DNA from: Faecalibacillus faecis
Lineage (GTDB): Bacteria > Bacillota_I > Bacilli_A > Erysipelotrichales > Coprobacillaceae
DNA length: 64,000 bases
Assembly (NCBI RefSeq): GCF_003024675.1
Contig: NZ_PYLP01000011.1
Span: 1-64,000, forward strand
Direction: 5' to 3'
In this document: positions 9,591-18,202 of the stretch, piece after piece
Numbering within the stretch: position 1 is the first letter of the stretch
Layout of the letters: each line of letters opens with the position of its first letter
Notes under the pieces: generated by a model
Database searches by the model: none
Told to the model about the DNA's origin: nothing
Seen by the model: only the letters and a program-made list of their open reading frames with translations
Made by a program: the position numbers and the translations under genes

Positions 9591-9610
9591 TTGCTTGTCT
9601 AGATAAGCAA
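9591..9610. promoter_or_regulatory. dre-like palindromic operator before nagA
   Basis: TTGCTTGTCTAGATAAGCAA is a 20-bp palindrome with one mismatched pair around the central TCTAGA. Its core TTGTCTAGATAA matches 9 of 12 positions of the known NagR/DasR operator core TGGTCTAGACCA. It overlaps the nagA -35 element. I infer repression by a GntR/HutC-type regulator that responds to an aminosugar phosphate. The regulator is not in this window. Confidence 0.6.
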
Positions 9611-9623
9611 AGTATTCTATAAT
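9595..9623 (+). promoter_or_regulatory. nagA promoter
   Basis: TTGTCT (9595-9600), a 17-bp spacer and TATAAT (9618-9623), with the palindromic operator across the -35. The start would be near 9630, only about 10 bases before the nagA ribosome binding site. Confidence 0.75.
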
Positions 9624-9640
9624 AAAGATGAGGTGAAATT

Positions 9641-10780
9641 ATGATTATACAAAGTAAAAAAGTCTGGATTGCGGATCAATTCACGCCAGCACAATTAGAA
9701 TTAGAAGATGGAATTATTAAAGAAATATATCCTTACAATGAAAAAGAAGTTACGAAAGATTATGGAAATTTAAGAATTCTTCCTGGCTTTATTGATATTC
9801 ATTGCCATGGAGCTTATGGTTTTGATACAAATGATGCTAATCCTGAAGGATTAAGAAAATGGGCAAAAGGAATCGTTGATGAAGGAGTTACTTCTTTCCT
9901 TGCGACAACTCTTACTCAAAGTGAAGAAGTTCTTACAAACGCGGTAAGTAATGTCGCAAAAGTCGTAGAAGAAGGTTATGAAGGTGCAGAAATCTTAGGT
10001 ATTCATTTTGAAGGTCCTTATTTAAATAAAGCACATAAAGGAGCTCAACCTGAAGAATATTGTGTAAAACCTAATATTGAACAATTTAAAAGATATCAAA
10101 AAGCTGCTCATGGTTTAATCAAATATATTACTATGGCTGTTGAAAATGATGAAGATTTTACTCTTACAAAATATTGTAGTCAGAATAATGTAGTTGTAAG
10201 TATTGGACATTCTAATGCTACTTATGAACAAGCTGTTCAAGCTTATGCCCATGGAGCAAGAAGTATGACTCATGTTTATAATGCAATGACACCATTTACG
10301 CATCGTGCAAATGGTCTTGTTGGGGGTGCTTTACGTATTAGAAATATGTATGGAGAAATTATTTGTGATGGAAATCATTCTACTCTTGCCGCTTTAAATA
10401 ATTTCTTTACTTCAAAAGGTCCTGATTACAGTGTTATGATTACAGATTCCTTAATGTGCAAAGGATTCCCTGTAGGTACTAAATTTGATTTTGGTGGACA
10501 AGAAGTTGTTATTTATCCAGATGGAAGTGCTCATTTAGTAGAAGCAGGTAACTTAGCTGGTTCTACTTTAAATGTAAACAAAGGATTAAAAATCATAATT
10601 GAAGATGCTTTAGTTCCTGTTAATTACGCGATCAATGCATGTACATCAAACCCAGCAAGATGTTTACATGTTGATGATCGTAAAGGAACAATTGGCGTTG
10701 GTTATGATGCTGATCTTGTTGTTTTAGATAGAGATTATGAAGTTGTTCAAACTTATTGTAAAGGCATTGGGCAAAAATAA
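9641..10780 (+). CDS. nagA: N-acetylglucosamine-6-phosphate deacetylase
   Basis: 379 residues, normal NagA length. It removes acetate from GlcNAc-6-phosphate to give glucosamine-6-phosphate, the entry step for recycling cell-wall or dietary aminosugars. Metal and substrate motifs are clear: DIHCHGAYGFDTND, HFEGPYLNKAHKGAQ, SIGHSNATYEQA, THVYNAMTPFTHR and ITDSLMCKG. The gene stands alone between its own promoter and terminator. nagB is not in the window. Confidence 0.95.
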   Translation: MIIQSKKVWIADQFTPAQLELEDGIIKEIYPYNEKEVTKDYGNLRILPGFIDIHCHGAYGFDTNDANPEGLRKWAKGIVDEGVTSFLATTLTQSEEVLTNAVSNVAKVVEEGYEGAEILGIHFEGPYLNKAHKGAQPEEYCVKPNIEQFKRYQKAAHGLIKYITMAVENDEDFTLTKYCSQNNVVVSIGHSNATYEQAVQAYAHGARSMTHVYNAMTPFTHRANGLVGGALRIRNMYGEIICDGNHSTLAALNNFFTSKGPDYSVMITDSLMCKGFPVGTKFDFGGQEVVIYPDGSAHLVEAGNLAGSTLNVNKGLKIIIEDALVPVNYAINACTSNPARCLHVDDRKGTIGVGYDADLVVLDRDYEVVQTYCKGIGQK

Positions 10781-10786
10781 TATTTT

Positions 10787-10812
10787 GAGATGCTTCATGC
10801 ATCTCTTTTTTT
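10787..10812 (+). terminator. nagA terminator
   Basis: GAGATGC (10787-10793) and GCATCTC (10799-10805) with a 5-nt loop are followed by a run of seven T. Confidence 0.9.
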
Positions 10813-10874
10813 CTTATATAGAAAGCTTTTTATAGTTATTTTATGGTACAATTATTTCAAAAGGAGGCGATTTT

Positions 10875-11897
10875 GTGTATCGTTTTTACGTATCAAGTTA
10901 CGCTAAAGGAAAAGAAAAAGGTCTTTATGTATGTACTCTAGATGAAACTAAAAATGAACTTCATTTAAATAAACATATTCCTACCGAAGATTTTCCTTCA
11001 TATGTTATTAAAAAAGATGATTATCTTTATGTATCTTTAAAAGATGCACGTGTTGGTGAAGGAGGAGGTGTCGCAAGTTATCATATTGAAGAAGATGATT
11101 TAAAACAACTTTCTTTTTATAATTCCCATGGTCGTTCTTATACTCATTTATGTTTAAGTCCTGATCAAAAATATTTATTTACTGCAAATTATCACGTTGG
11201 AGCAACAGCTACTTTCCCTTTAAAGGATCATAAAATTGGAGATAAACTTTCAGTTGTTCACCATCATGGTTCAGGAATTGATTTACTTAAAAGACAAACA
11301 AGTCCTCATGCGCATTATGTAGGAATTACCCCAGATCAAAAATATCTTTATAGTGTTGATTTAGGTGCGGATAAAATTGTCATGTATGATTTCAAAGATG
11401 GAAAGTTAGAAGAAACCTCTTTAAGTCAAGCTGTAAATCCAGGTAGTGGACCTCGTCATATGATTTTTTCTCATGATGGAAAATACTGTTATCTCGTTAA
11501 TGAAATTGGTAACAGTATTATGGTTTACCAATATCATGATGGACACTTTACTTTGGTTCAAGTTATTCATTGTGTACCTCGCCATTTCCATGGCTTTTCA
11601 AGTGCTGCTGCTATTCATATGACATCAAGTGGTAAACATATTATCGTTTCCAATCGTGGACATGATAGTATTGTCCTTTATCGTGTTAATCAAGAAACAG
11701 GAAAAATCACTTTACTTTATATGGTGCATACTGGAAAAGGACCTCGTGATTTTAATATTATTGATGATCGTTATATTGTCGTTGCTAGTCAAGAAAACGA
11801 TTGTTTAGAGCTTTATACATTTAATGAAGAAAAAGAAGAAATTAAGCCTACAGGAAATACCTTAGATATTATTCAACCTGTTTGTGTGGCTTTATAA
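10875..11897 (+). CDS. Lactonase-family seven-bladed beta-propeller (6-phosphogluconolactonase-like)
   Basis: A 340-residue cytoplasmic protein of the YbhE/Pgl lactonase family. It starts with GTG after AAAGGAGGCG. Propeller signatures include SPHAHYVGITPDQKYLYSVDLG, NPGSGPRHMIFSHDGKYCY and HTGKGPRDFNI. The family hydrolyses 6-phosphogluconolactone or other lactones. The rest of an oxidative pentose-phosphate pathway is not visible, so the true substrate is open. It is the first of three close genes, with an AIM24-like protein and a HAD phosphatase. Confidence 0.87.
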   Translation: MYRFYVSSYAKGKEKGLYVCTLDETKNELHLNKHIPTEDFPSYVIKKDDYLYVSLKDARVGEGGGVASYHIEEDDLKQLSFYNSHGRSYTHLCLSPDQKYLFTANYHVGATATFPLKDHKIGDKLSVVHHHGSGIDLLKRQTSPHAHYVGITPDQKYLYSVDLGADKIVMYDFKDGKLEETSLSQAVNPGSGPRHMIFSHDGKYCYLVNEIGNSIMVYQYHDGHFTLVQVIHCVPRHFHGFSSAAAIHMTSSGKHIIVSNRGHDSIVLYRVNQETGKITLLYMVHTGKGPRDFNIIDDRYIVVASQENDCLELYTFNEEKEEIKPTGNTLDIIQPVCVAL

Positions 11898-11910
11898 AAG
11901 GAGAAAAATT

Positions 11911-12585
11911 ATGAAATACGAAATTGTTGGAGATACTCTCCCTGTTGTTATTTGTCATTTAAATAAAGGTGAAAAAATGATTAGTGATAGTGGTGCTATG
12001 TCTTGGATGGATCCATGTATGAAAATGGAAACAAATGGTGGTGGTGCTGGTAAAATCATCGGTAGAATATTTTCTGGTGAAACTTTATTTAGAAATAGTT
12101 ATACGGCAAATAAAGATGGCTTGATTGCCTTTGCCTCAAGTTTCCCTGGAAAAATTGTCGCTATTGATGTAGAACCTGGAAAAGAAGTCATCATTCAAAA
12201 ATCTGCTTTTCTAGCTAGTGAAGAAAATGTAGAAACATCGGTTTTCTTTAATAAAAAATTTTCTTCTGGTATATTTGGTGGTGAAGGTTTTATTTTAACA
12301 AAGATTTCAGGACACGGAACATGTTTTATTGAAATTGATGGAAGTACCGTAGAATATAATTTACTACCAGGTCAACAAATGGTTATTGATACCGGTTATC
12401 TTGCAATAATGGATGCCACTTGTAAAATGGATATCCAATCAGTTCCTGGTTTAAAAAATAAATTTTTAGGAGGAGAGGGATTATTTAATACAGTGGTTAC
12501 TGGTCCTGGAAGAATTGTGGTTCAAACAATGCCTATTTCAGCAGTCGCAAATTCACTTGCAAGATTTTTCCCTCAGGGTAAATAA
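11911..12585 (+). CDS. AIM24/TIGR00266-family protein
   Basis: 224 residues, rich in Gly and beta-strand, with repeated KMETNGGGAGKIIGR and ILTKISGHGTCFIEIDGS elements that match the AIM24 double-barrel fold. The biochemical role of the family is unknown. The ATG at 11911 follows AAAGGAG at 8 bases. A longer GTG start at 11884 would lie inside the preceding gene and before that ribosome binding site, so I rejected it. It is cotranscribed with the lactonase and the HAD phosphatase. Confidence 0.85.
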   Translation: MKYEIVGDTLPVVICHLNKGEKMISDSGAMSWMDPCMKMETNGGGAGKIIGRIFSGETLFRNSYTANKDGLIAFASSFPGKIVAIDVEPGKEVIIQKSAFLASEENVETSVFFNKKFSSGIFGGEGFILTKISGHGTCFIEIDGSTVEYNLLPGQQMVIDTGYLAIMDATCKMDIQSVPGLKNKFLGGEGLFNTVVTGPGRIVVQTMPISAVANSLARFFPQGK

Positions 12586-13352
12586 TGAAGAAATTGTTTT
12601 GTTTTGATATTGATGGTACTTTAAGAACAACCACAGATCATCAAGTACCAGAAAGTACCATCAAAGCTTTAAATTTATTAAGAGAAAAAGGTCATCTTTT
12701 ATTAGTATCTACAGGAAGAAGTGTTGATTCTTTAAAGAATACTCACATTTATGATACTTTTGCCTTTGATGGGTATGTATGTAATAGTGGACAAGCTTTA
12801 TTAGATAAAGATTTAAAACTTATTCACAAAGAAAGTTTATCTAAGGATGTTGTTTTAAAAGCTTTAGAGGCTTCTAAAAAACACAACATTCCTTTAGCTC
12901 TTAAATGTACCCCAAGAATTATTAATATGGAACCCAATGAAGATGTCATTCGTTCATGTAATTATTTCAATAATCCAATTCCCCCTGTTGGTAGCTATAC
13001 CAATCAAGAAGTAGGTGCCATGATTGCTTATGGTCCTTTAGATTATGATTATCAAGAGTTTAAAGATATTGAAGAACTTGATGTGATGGTAGGAGAAAGT
13101 AGTTATGCGGATATTACTATTAAAGGAATTTCTAAAGCAACTGGCATTGCTTATTTTATGAAGTTATGGAATATGGAAAGTTATGTGGCTTTTGGGGATT
13201 CTTTAAATGATGTTGAAATGTTTAAACATGCTTCTTTTTCGATTTGTATGGGACAAGGGAATAATGATTTAAAAAAATTAAGTGATTTTGTGACAACTTC
13301 TATTGATGAAGATGGTATTTATTATGCATGTAAAGAATTAGGCTATATCTAA
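12585..13352 (+). CDS. Cof-type HAD-superfamily phosphatase
   Basis: A 255-residue HAD hydrolase, class IIB. Motif I is FDIDGTLRTT, motif II STGR, and motif IV AFGDSLNDVEMF. It dephosphorylates small phosphorylated metabolites such as sugar phosphates or flavin precursors; the exact substrate is unknown. The ATG overlaps the AIM24 gene stop by one base. The operon partner, a lactonase, hints at a sugar-phosphate substrate, but this is inference. Confidence 0.88.
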   Translation: MKKLFCFDIDGTLRTTTDHQVPESTIKALNLLREKGHLLLVSTGRSVDSLKNTHIYDTFAFDGYVCNSGQALLDKDLKLIHKESLSKDVVLKALEASKKHNIPLALKCTPRIINMEPNEDVIRSCNYFNNPIPPVGSYTNQEVGAMIAYGPLDYDYQEFKDIEELDVMVGESSYADITIKGISKATGIAYFMKLWNMESYVAFGDSLNDVEMFKHASFSICMGQGNNDLKKLSDFVTTSIDEDGIYYACKELGYI

Positions 13353-13544
13353 AATAGCCTTTTTTATTTCTTCTAAGTTCTTACCTAATAAAAGCAAATC
13401 AAAGAGTTCTTCATATTGTTTGGTTGATAGATTTTCTAAAAAAATTGGATCTTCGTCAGGAAAACGAACAAAGAAAAGTTTGAGAGCATTTCTTCTTGCA
13501 ATTAGTTTTTTTTGTTTTTCAAAAGAAGTATTTTCTTGATTCAT
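13338..13544 (-). CDS. Small charged protein, function unknown
   Basis: 68 residues, helical and highly charged (KQKKLIARRNALKLFFVRFP, then an acidic half ending NLEEIKKAILDIA). It has a strong AAGGAGG ribosome binding site at good spacing, which makes it a real gene despite its size. It is convergent with the HAD gene and overlaps it by 15 bases. The HAD terminator lies within its 3' end. No family is recognised. Confidence 0.7.
   Translation of the reverse strand: MNQENTSFEKQKKLIARRNALKLFFVRFPDEDPIFLENLSTKQYEELFDLLLLGKNLEEIKKAILDIA
13341..13365 (+). terminator. Terminator of the lactonase-AIM24-HAD operon
   Basis: GGCTAT (13341-13346) and ATAGCC (13354-13359) are followed by six T. It overlaps the HAD stop and the end of the convergent small gene. 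Confidence 0.85.
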
Positions 13545-13634
13545 AAAAAACCTCCTTCTTTCATTATAGAAAAATACATTTTTTTATAAATGGACAGATA
13601 GTCCAAAATACTTCTTTAAAATTATGTCCAAAAT

Positions 13635-13658
13635 AAAAATGGTCTTTCGACCATTTTT
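13635..13658 (-). terminator. Terminator of carA-carB
   Basis: AAAAATGGTC (13635-13644) and GACCATTTTT (13649-13658) with a 4-nt loop are followed by a U-rich tail on the minus strand, just past the carB stop. Confidence 0.88.
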
Positions 13659-13661
13659 AAA

Positions 13662-16600
13662 TTATCTTAATTTTGTAATATCAATTAATGATGGCACACC
13701 ATGTTTACGTTTTTCAAGTGAATCAATAAGTGCTTTTGCTGTATCAAGTGACGTATAAATTGGAATACCTGCTTCTACAGCAAAACGTCTAATTAAGAAG
13801 CCATCTTTTAAGTTATCATTTCTTGTTGGAATATCGATTACTAAATCAACTGTATCCGTAAACATTAAGTCAAAGATTGTATTTGTTTTTTCACAGATAC
13901 GATTGACAAAATGTACAGGTACATCATGTTCTTTTAAGAATTTATATGTTCCTTCTGTTGCATATAAGTCATAACCAAACATATAATATTGTTTAGCGAT
14001 TGGTAAGAATTCTTCTTTAGAAGAATCTTTAATTGTACAAATGATATTCTTTCTCTTAGGTAATTGAATACCTGTTCCCATGAATGCTTTATAAATAGCT
14101 TCATCTAAGTTTTTAGAAATACCTAAAACTTCACCTGTTGATTTCATTTCAGGTCCTAAAGAAATTTCTGCACCTTTGATTTTTTCAAATGAGAAAACTG
14201 GCATTTTAACTGCAATTGTTTCTTTTTCTGGAACAATTCCATAAGAATATCCTTGTTCTTCAATCGTTTGTCCCATAATAGCTTTTGTTGCAATGGCAAC
14301 AATTGGGATATCTGTAACTTTTGAAATATAAGGAATTGTTCTTGAAGATCTTGGGTTAACTTCAATAACATAAACTTGATCTTCATAAACAATGAATTGA
14401 ATATTGATTAATCCCACAACGTGTAATGCTTTAGCAAGACGTTTTGTATAATCAACGATAACATCTTTAATTTCTTGTTTGATTTTTTGTGGTGGGTAAA
14501 CAGAAATACTATCTCCCGAGTGAACTCCCGCACGTTCAACGTGTTCCATAATACCTGGAATTAAGATACCATGTCCATCACAAACTGCGTCAACTTCAAC
14601 TTCTTTACCAGATAAGTATTTATCAATTAAGATTGGATGTTCTTGGTATTGTCTATTAATGATTTTCATGAACTTTTTAATATCACCATCATTTAAGGCA
14701 ATTTCCATACCAGCACCACCTAATACATAAGATGGTCTTACTAAAACTGGATATCCTAATTTATTAGCAACTTCAATTGCTTCTTCTGCAGTAAAGACTG
14801 TTGAACCTCTTGGACGATCAATATGACATTTTTCAAGAATTTCATCAAATCTTTCCCTATCTTCAGCAGCATCTACATCATCGGCATCAGTTCCTAAGAT
14901 TTTAACCCCCATATCTGTAAGTGCTTTGGTAAGTTTAATGGCTGTTTGTCCCCCAAATTGCACGATGGCTCCATCTGGTTTTTCAATATCAACAATGCTT
15001 TCTACATCTTCAGCAGTTAATGGTTCAAAGTATAAACGATCTGCAATATCAAAGTCAGTTGATACTGTTTCAGGGTTGTTATTAACAATAATTGTATCGT
15101 ATCCTGCTGCTTTTAAGGCCCATACACAATGTACCGAACAGTAATCGAATTCAATACCTTGTCCTATACGAATTGGTCCTGATCCTAAAACCATGATTTT
15201 TTTCTTTTCTTTTTGTGGTTCTACTTCGTTCACTCCACCTTGAATTGAATAGTAATAAGGTGTTTGTGCATCAAATTCTGCCGCACATGTATCAACAACT
15301 TTATAAGCTGCAACAATATTATTATCTTTACGCATTTGATGAATTTCTTGTTCTGTTTTTCCAGTTAATTCAGCAATGACTCTATCTGGGAATTGTAATC
15401 TTTTTGCTTGTTTTAATAAATCAACTGTTAATTCTTCTGTTTTAATTCTTTCTTCCATTTCTACTAAATGTTTGATTTTATCAATGAACCAAACATCAAT
15501 TTTAGTAATTTCATGGATTTCTTGTTCAGTAATTCCTTTTCTTAAGGATTCAGCTACTGCAAAGATACGTTGATCATCAACATCTTTTAATTTTTGTTTT
15601 AATTCATCATGTGTTAATTTTGTAAAGGCATCTAAATGTAAGTAGAAAACATTTTGTTCAAGAGAACGTAAAGCTTTCATTAAAGCTCCTTCAAAGTTAT
15701 TACAGATTGACATAACTTCTCCAGTTGCTTTCATTTGTGTTCCTAATTTTCTTGAAGCATCAACGAATTTATCAAATGGCCATTTAGGAATTTTACATAC
15801 AACATAGTCTAATGTTGGTTCATAAGAAGCGTATGTTTTACCTGTAACGGCATTTTTGATTTCATCTAAGGTATATCCTAAAGCAATTTTAGCCGCTAAT
15901 TTAGCAATTGGATAACCTGTTGCTTTAGAAGCTAAAGCTGATGAACGAGAAACACGAGGGTTTACTTCGATAACACAGTATTCAAAACTATTTGGATTTA
16001 AAGCATATTGTACGTTACATCCACCTTCAATATTTAAAGCTGTAATAATATTTAAAGCTGATGAACGTAACATTTGATATTCTTTATCTGATAAAGTTTG
16101 GCTTGGTGCCACAACAATACTATCTCCTGTATGAACACCAACAGGATCTAAGTTTTCCATGTTACATACGGTAATGCAGTTTCCTACACTATCTCTCATT
16201 ACTTCATACTCGATTTCTTTCCATCCAGCAATACATCTTTCAATTAAACATTGACTTACTCTTGATAGACGTAAACCATTTGAACAAATATCATGAAGTT
16301 CTTTTTCATTATTTGCGATACCTCCACCAGTACCACCTAAAGTATAAGCAGGTCTTACAACAACTGGATAACCAATTTTTCCTGCAAATTCTAAAGCATC
16401 ATTAACATGGTTAACAACGATTGATGCAGCACATGGTTCGTTAATTCTTTCCATTAAGTTTTTAAATTCTAAACGATCTTCTGCAAGTTTGATGGTATCT
16501 GTATTTGTCCCAATTGTACGAACATTGTGTTCTTCTAAGAATCCTTCATCCGCTAAAGCCATAGCGATGTTTAGTGCATTTTGTCCACCTAATGTTGGTA

Positions 16601-16859
16601 AAATACTATCTGGTTTTTCTTCCATGATTAATTTTTTAACAACAGGTACAGTTAATGGTTCGATATAAACTTTATCTGCGATATCAGCATCTGTCATGAT
16701 AGTTGCTGGGTTTGAGTTAATTAAAACAACTTCTACCCCTTCTTCTTTTAAAGCACGACATGCTTGTGTTCCAGCATAATCGAATTCTGCTGCTTGACCA
16801 ATGATGATAGGTCCTGAACCGATAACTAATACTTTTTTTATACTTAAATCTCTTGCCAT
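13662..16859 (-). CDS. carB: Carbamoyl-phosphate synthase large subunit (copy 1)
   Basis: 1065 residues, full length. It uses ammonia from the small subunit, bicarbonate and two ATP to make carbamoyl phosphate for pyrimidines and arginine. There are two homologous ATP-grasp halves, opening with VLVIGSGPIIIGQAAEFDY and MVLGSGPIRIGQGIEFDYC, plus a C-terminal MGS-like allosteric domain (about 930-1065). It directly follows carA with 1 base between them. It is distinct from the second carB at 19253, which has the same domains but many differences. Confidence 0.97.
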   Translation of the reverse strand: MARDLSIKKVLVIGSGPIIIGQAAEFDYAGTQACRALKEEGVEVVLINSNPATIMTDADIADKVYIEPLTVPVVKKLIMEEKPDSILPTLGGQNALNIAMALADEGFLEEHNVRTIGTNTDTIKLAEDRLEFKNLMERINEPCAASIVVNHVNDALEFAGKIGYPVVVRPAYTLGGTGGGIANNEKELHDICSNGLRLSRVSQCLIERCIAGWKEIEYEVMRDSVGNCITVCNMENLDPVGVHTGDSIVVAPSQTLSDKEYQMLRSSALNIITALNIEGGCNVQYALNPNSFEYCVIEVNPRVSRSSALASKATGYPIAKLAAKIALGYTLDEIKNAVTGKTYASYEPTLDYVVCKIPKWPFDKFVDASRKLGTQMKATGEVMSICNNFEGALMKALRSLEQNVFYLHLDAFTKLTHDELKQKLKDVDDQRIFAVAESLRKGITEQEIHEITKIDVWFIDKIKHLVEMEERIKTEELTVDLLKQAKRLQFPDRVIAELTGKTEQEIHQMRKDNNIVAAYKVVDTCAAEFDAQTPYYYSIQGGVNEVEPQKEKKKIMVLGSGPIRIGQGIEFDYCSVHCVWALKAAGYDTIIVNNNPETVSTDFDIADRLYFEPLTAEDVESIVDIEKPDGAIVQFGGQTAIKLTKALTDMGVKILGTDADDVDAAEDRERFDEILEKCHIDRPRGSTVFTAEEAIEVANKLGYPVLVRPSYVLGGAGMEIALNDGDIKKFMKIINRQYQEHPILIDKYLSGKEVEVDAVCDGHGILIPGIMEHVERAGVHSGDSISVYPPQKIKQEIKDVIVDYTKRLAKALHVVGLINIQFIVYEDQVYVIEVNPRSSRTIPYISKVTDIPIVAIATKAIMGQTIEEQGYSYGIVPEKETIAVKMPVFSFEKIKGAEISLGPEMKSTGEVLGISKNLDEAIYKAFMGTGIQLPKRKNIICTIKDSSKEEFLPIAKQYYMFGYDLYATEGTYKFLKEHDVPVHFVNRICEKTNTIFDLMFTDTVDLVIDIPTRNDNLKDGFLIRRFAVEAGIPIYTSLDTAKALIDSLEKRKHGVPSLIDITKLR

Positions 16860-16860
16860 C

Positions 16861-17931
16861 TTATTTACCCTCCATCATTTTTTCAAATTCATCAAATAAA
16901 GCATCTGTATCTAATGGACCAGCACATGCTTCTGGATGAAATTGTACTGTTTTAATATTTTTACCAGTATATTCAACACCTTCGATTGTTTGGTCATTTA
17001 CATTAATAAACCAAGGCTTTGCGATATTTCGATCAATAGAATCATCACAAATTACATAGTTATGATTTTGTGTAGAAATATAAACACGCCCTGTATTTAA
17101 ATCTTTAACAGGATGATTTGCACCATGGTGTCCATATTTTAATTTTTCAGTTTTAAATCCATGAGCTAAAGCCATCAATTGATGCCCTAAACAGATTGCA
17201 AAGATTGGTAAACCACTTTCAGATAGTTTTTTAACTTCTTTAATGATTTCAACATTTTCGCTTGGATCTCCAGGACCATTTGATAACATCACTCCATCAT
17301 AGTTTCCTTCAATGATTGTACTTGCAGGAGTAGATGCTGGATAAACTGTGACTTCTATATTTCTATTTGCAAGTGATTTAGCAATATTTTTCTTAGCGCC
17401 AAAGTCTAATAAAGCAACTTTTCGATCTCCTGTTCCTACTTTATATGGTTTGTCACATGTTGTTTTTTCAACGACACCTGTTACCTTAAAGTTATGTATT
17501 TTTCCCATGACTTCACTTAAATCATCATATTTTGTTGTTGTAATCATTCCATTCATACAACCTTTATTTCTAATAATTTTAGTTAAATGTCTTGTATCAA
17601 TTCCTTGAATACAAGGAATATCATGTTCAATTAAATAATCTTTTAAATCAACATTTTTTCTAAAGTTACTTCCAAGTCTTGCAAGTTCATTTACAACAAA
17701 TCCTTCAACATAAGGTTTTGTAGATTCTTGATCTTCTAAACATACTCCATAGTTTCCAATCAATGGATATGTCATAACAACTGATTGTCCTGCATAGGAA
17801 GGATCTGTCAGTACTTCTACATATCCTGTCATCGAAGTATTAAATACAAATTCACTGACAACTTCTTTGTCAGCTCCTACGCTTTCACCTTCAAATACGT
17901 TTCCATCTTCTAAGATTAAATAGGCTTTCAT
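16861..17931 (-). CDS. carA: Carbamoyl-phosphate synthase small subunit
   Basis: 356 residues. It is the glutamine amidotransferase that feeds ammonia to CarB. Class I GATase motifs are visible: FAICLGHQLM with the nucleophilic cysteine, and VQFHPEA with the catalytic histidine. The N-terminal CPSase domain includes TSMTGYVEVLTDPSYAGQ. The start at 17931 follows AAAAGGAGG. An in-frame start at 17970 would overlap the leader terminator and has no binding site. It is the only carA in the window although there are two carB genes. Expression is probably controlled by the leader attenuator upstream. Confidence 0.96.
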   Translation of the reverse strand: MKAYLILEDGNVFEGESVGADKEVVSEFVFNTSMTGYVEVLTDPSYAGQSVVMTYPLIGNYGVCLEDQESTKPYVEGFVVNELARLGSNFRKNVDLKDYLIEHDIPCIQGIDTRHLTKIIRNKGCMNGMITTTKYDDLSEVMGKIHNFKVTGVVEKTTCDKPYKVGTGDRKVALLDFGAKKNIAKSLANRNIEVTVYPASTPASTIIEGNYDGVMLSNGPGDPSENVEIIKEVKKLSESGLPIFAICLGHQLMALAHGFKTEKLKYGHHGANHPVKDLNTGRVYISTQNHNYVICDDSIDRNIAKPWFINVNDQTIEGVEYTGKNIKTVQFHPEACAGPLDTDALFDEFEKMMEGK

Positions 17932-17955
17932 ATATTGTCCTCCTTTTTTTGTTAT

Positions 17956-17986
17956 AAAAAAACATATCAATTAAAAATGATATGTT
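17956..17986 (-). terminator. Attenuator terminator in the carA leader
   Basis: On the minus strand AACATATCA and TGATATGTT (17961-17986) form a 9-bp stem with an 8-nt loop, followed by a run of at least seven U. It lies between the promoter and carA, after the leader ORF. The leader stop codon overlaps its 5' arm, so a ribosome at the stop would prevent hairpin formation. Confidence 0.85.
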
Positions 17987-18062
17987 AGAAACAATGAGAA
18001 TATAAAAATGAGGTACTCGTATTCAATTGTAAGCAATCATATTTGACACTTTGTTGTAACAT
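17985..18062 (-). CDS. carA leader peptide
   Basis: A 25-codon frame starting at the ATG at 18062, preceded by AAAGGGG at 9 bases. An in-frame ATG at 18071 would give 28 codons but abuts the binding site. It ends in TAA at 17985-17987, overlapping the attenuator stem. The last ten codons are U-rich. The peptide has no run of arginine codons, so amino-acid attenuation for arginine is unlikely. A UTP-sensing mechanism like E. coli pyrBI, where polymerase pauses in U-rich RNA and the leading ribosome blocks the terminator, fits the layout. Confidence 0.62.
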   Translation of the reverse strand: MLQQSVKYDCLQLNTSTSFLYSHCF

Positions 18063-18089
18063 AGCCCTCATCCCCTTTTGTTCTTGAAT

Positions 18090-18118
18090 AGTATAGTAGA
18101 TTTGATAACATTTTTCAA
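18090..18118 (-). promoter_or_regulatory. carA promoter
   Basis: On the minus strand TTGAAA (18113-18118), a 17-bp spacer and TATACT (18090-18095). The start would be near 18083, giving a leader of about 150 nt that holds the leader peptide and the attenuator. Confidence 0.75.
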
Positions 18119-18178
18119 CACTAATTTATAATTTTTTATTATTATGTAATTTTATTTTATCAACAATTTTTTTAGTAT

Positions 18179-18202
18179 AAAAAAAGAGATTTTACTCTCT
18201 TT
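18179..18202 (-). terminator. Terminator of the Rpn-type nuclease gene
   Basis: AGAGA/TCTCT around a short A/T-rich loop is followed by a U-run on the minus strand, immediately after the stop codon. Confidence 0.7.

Noticed and set aside
17931-18118. PyrR-binding antiterminator or arginine attenuator before carA
   Set aside because: No PyrR-type binding loop is visible, and the leader ORFs before carA and the second carB lack arginine codon runs. The UTP-type layout fits better.
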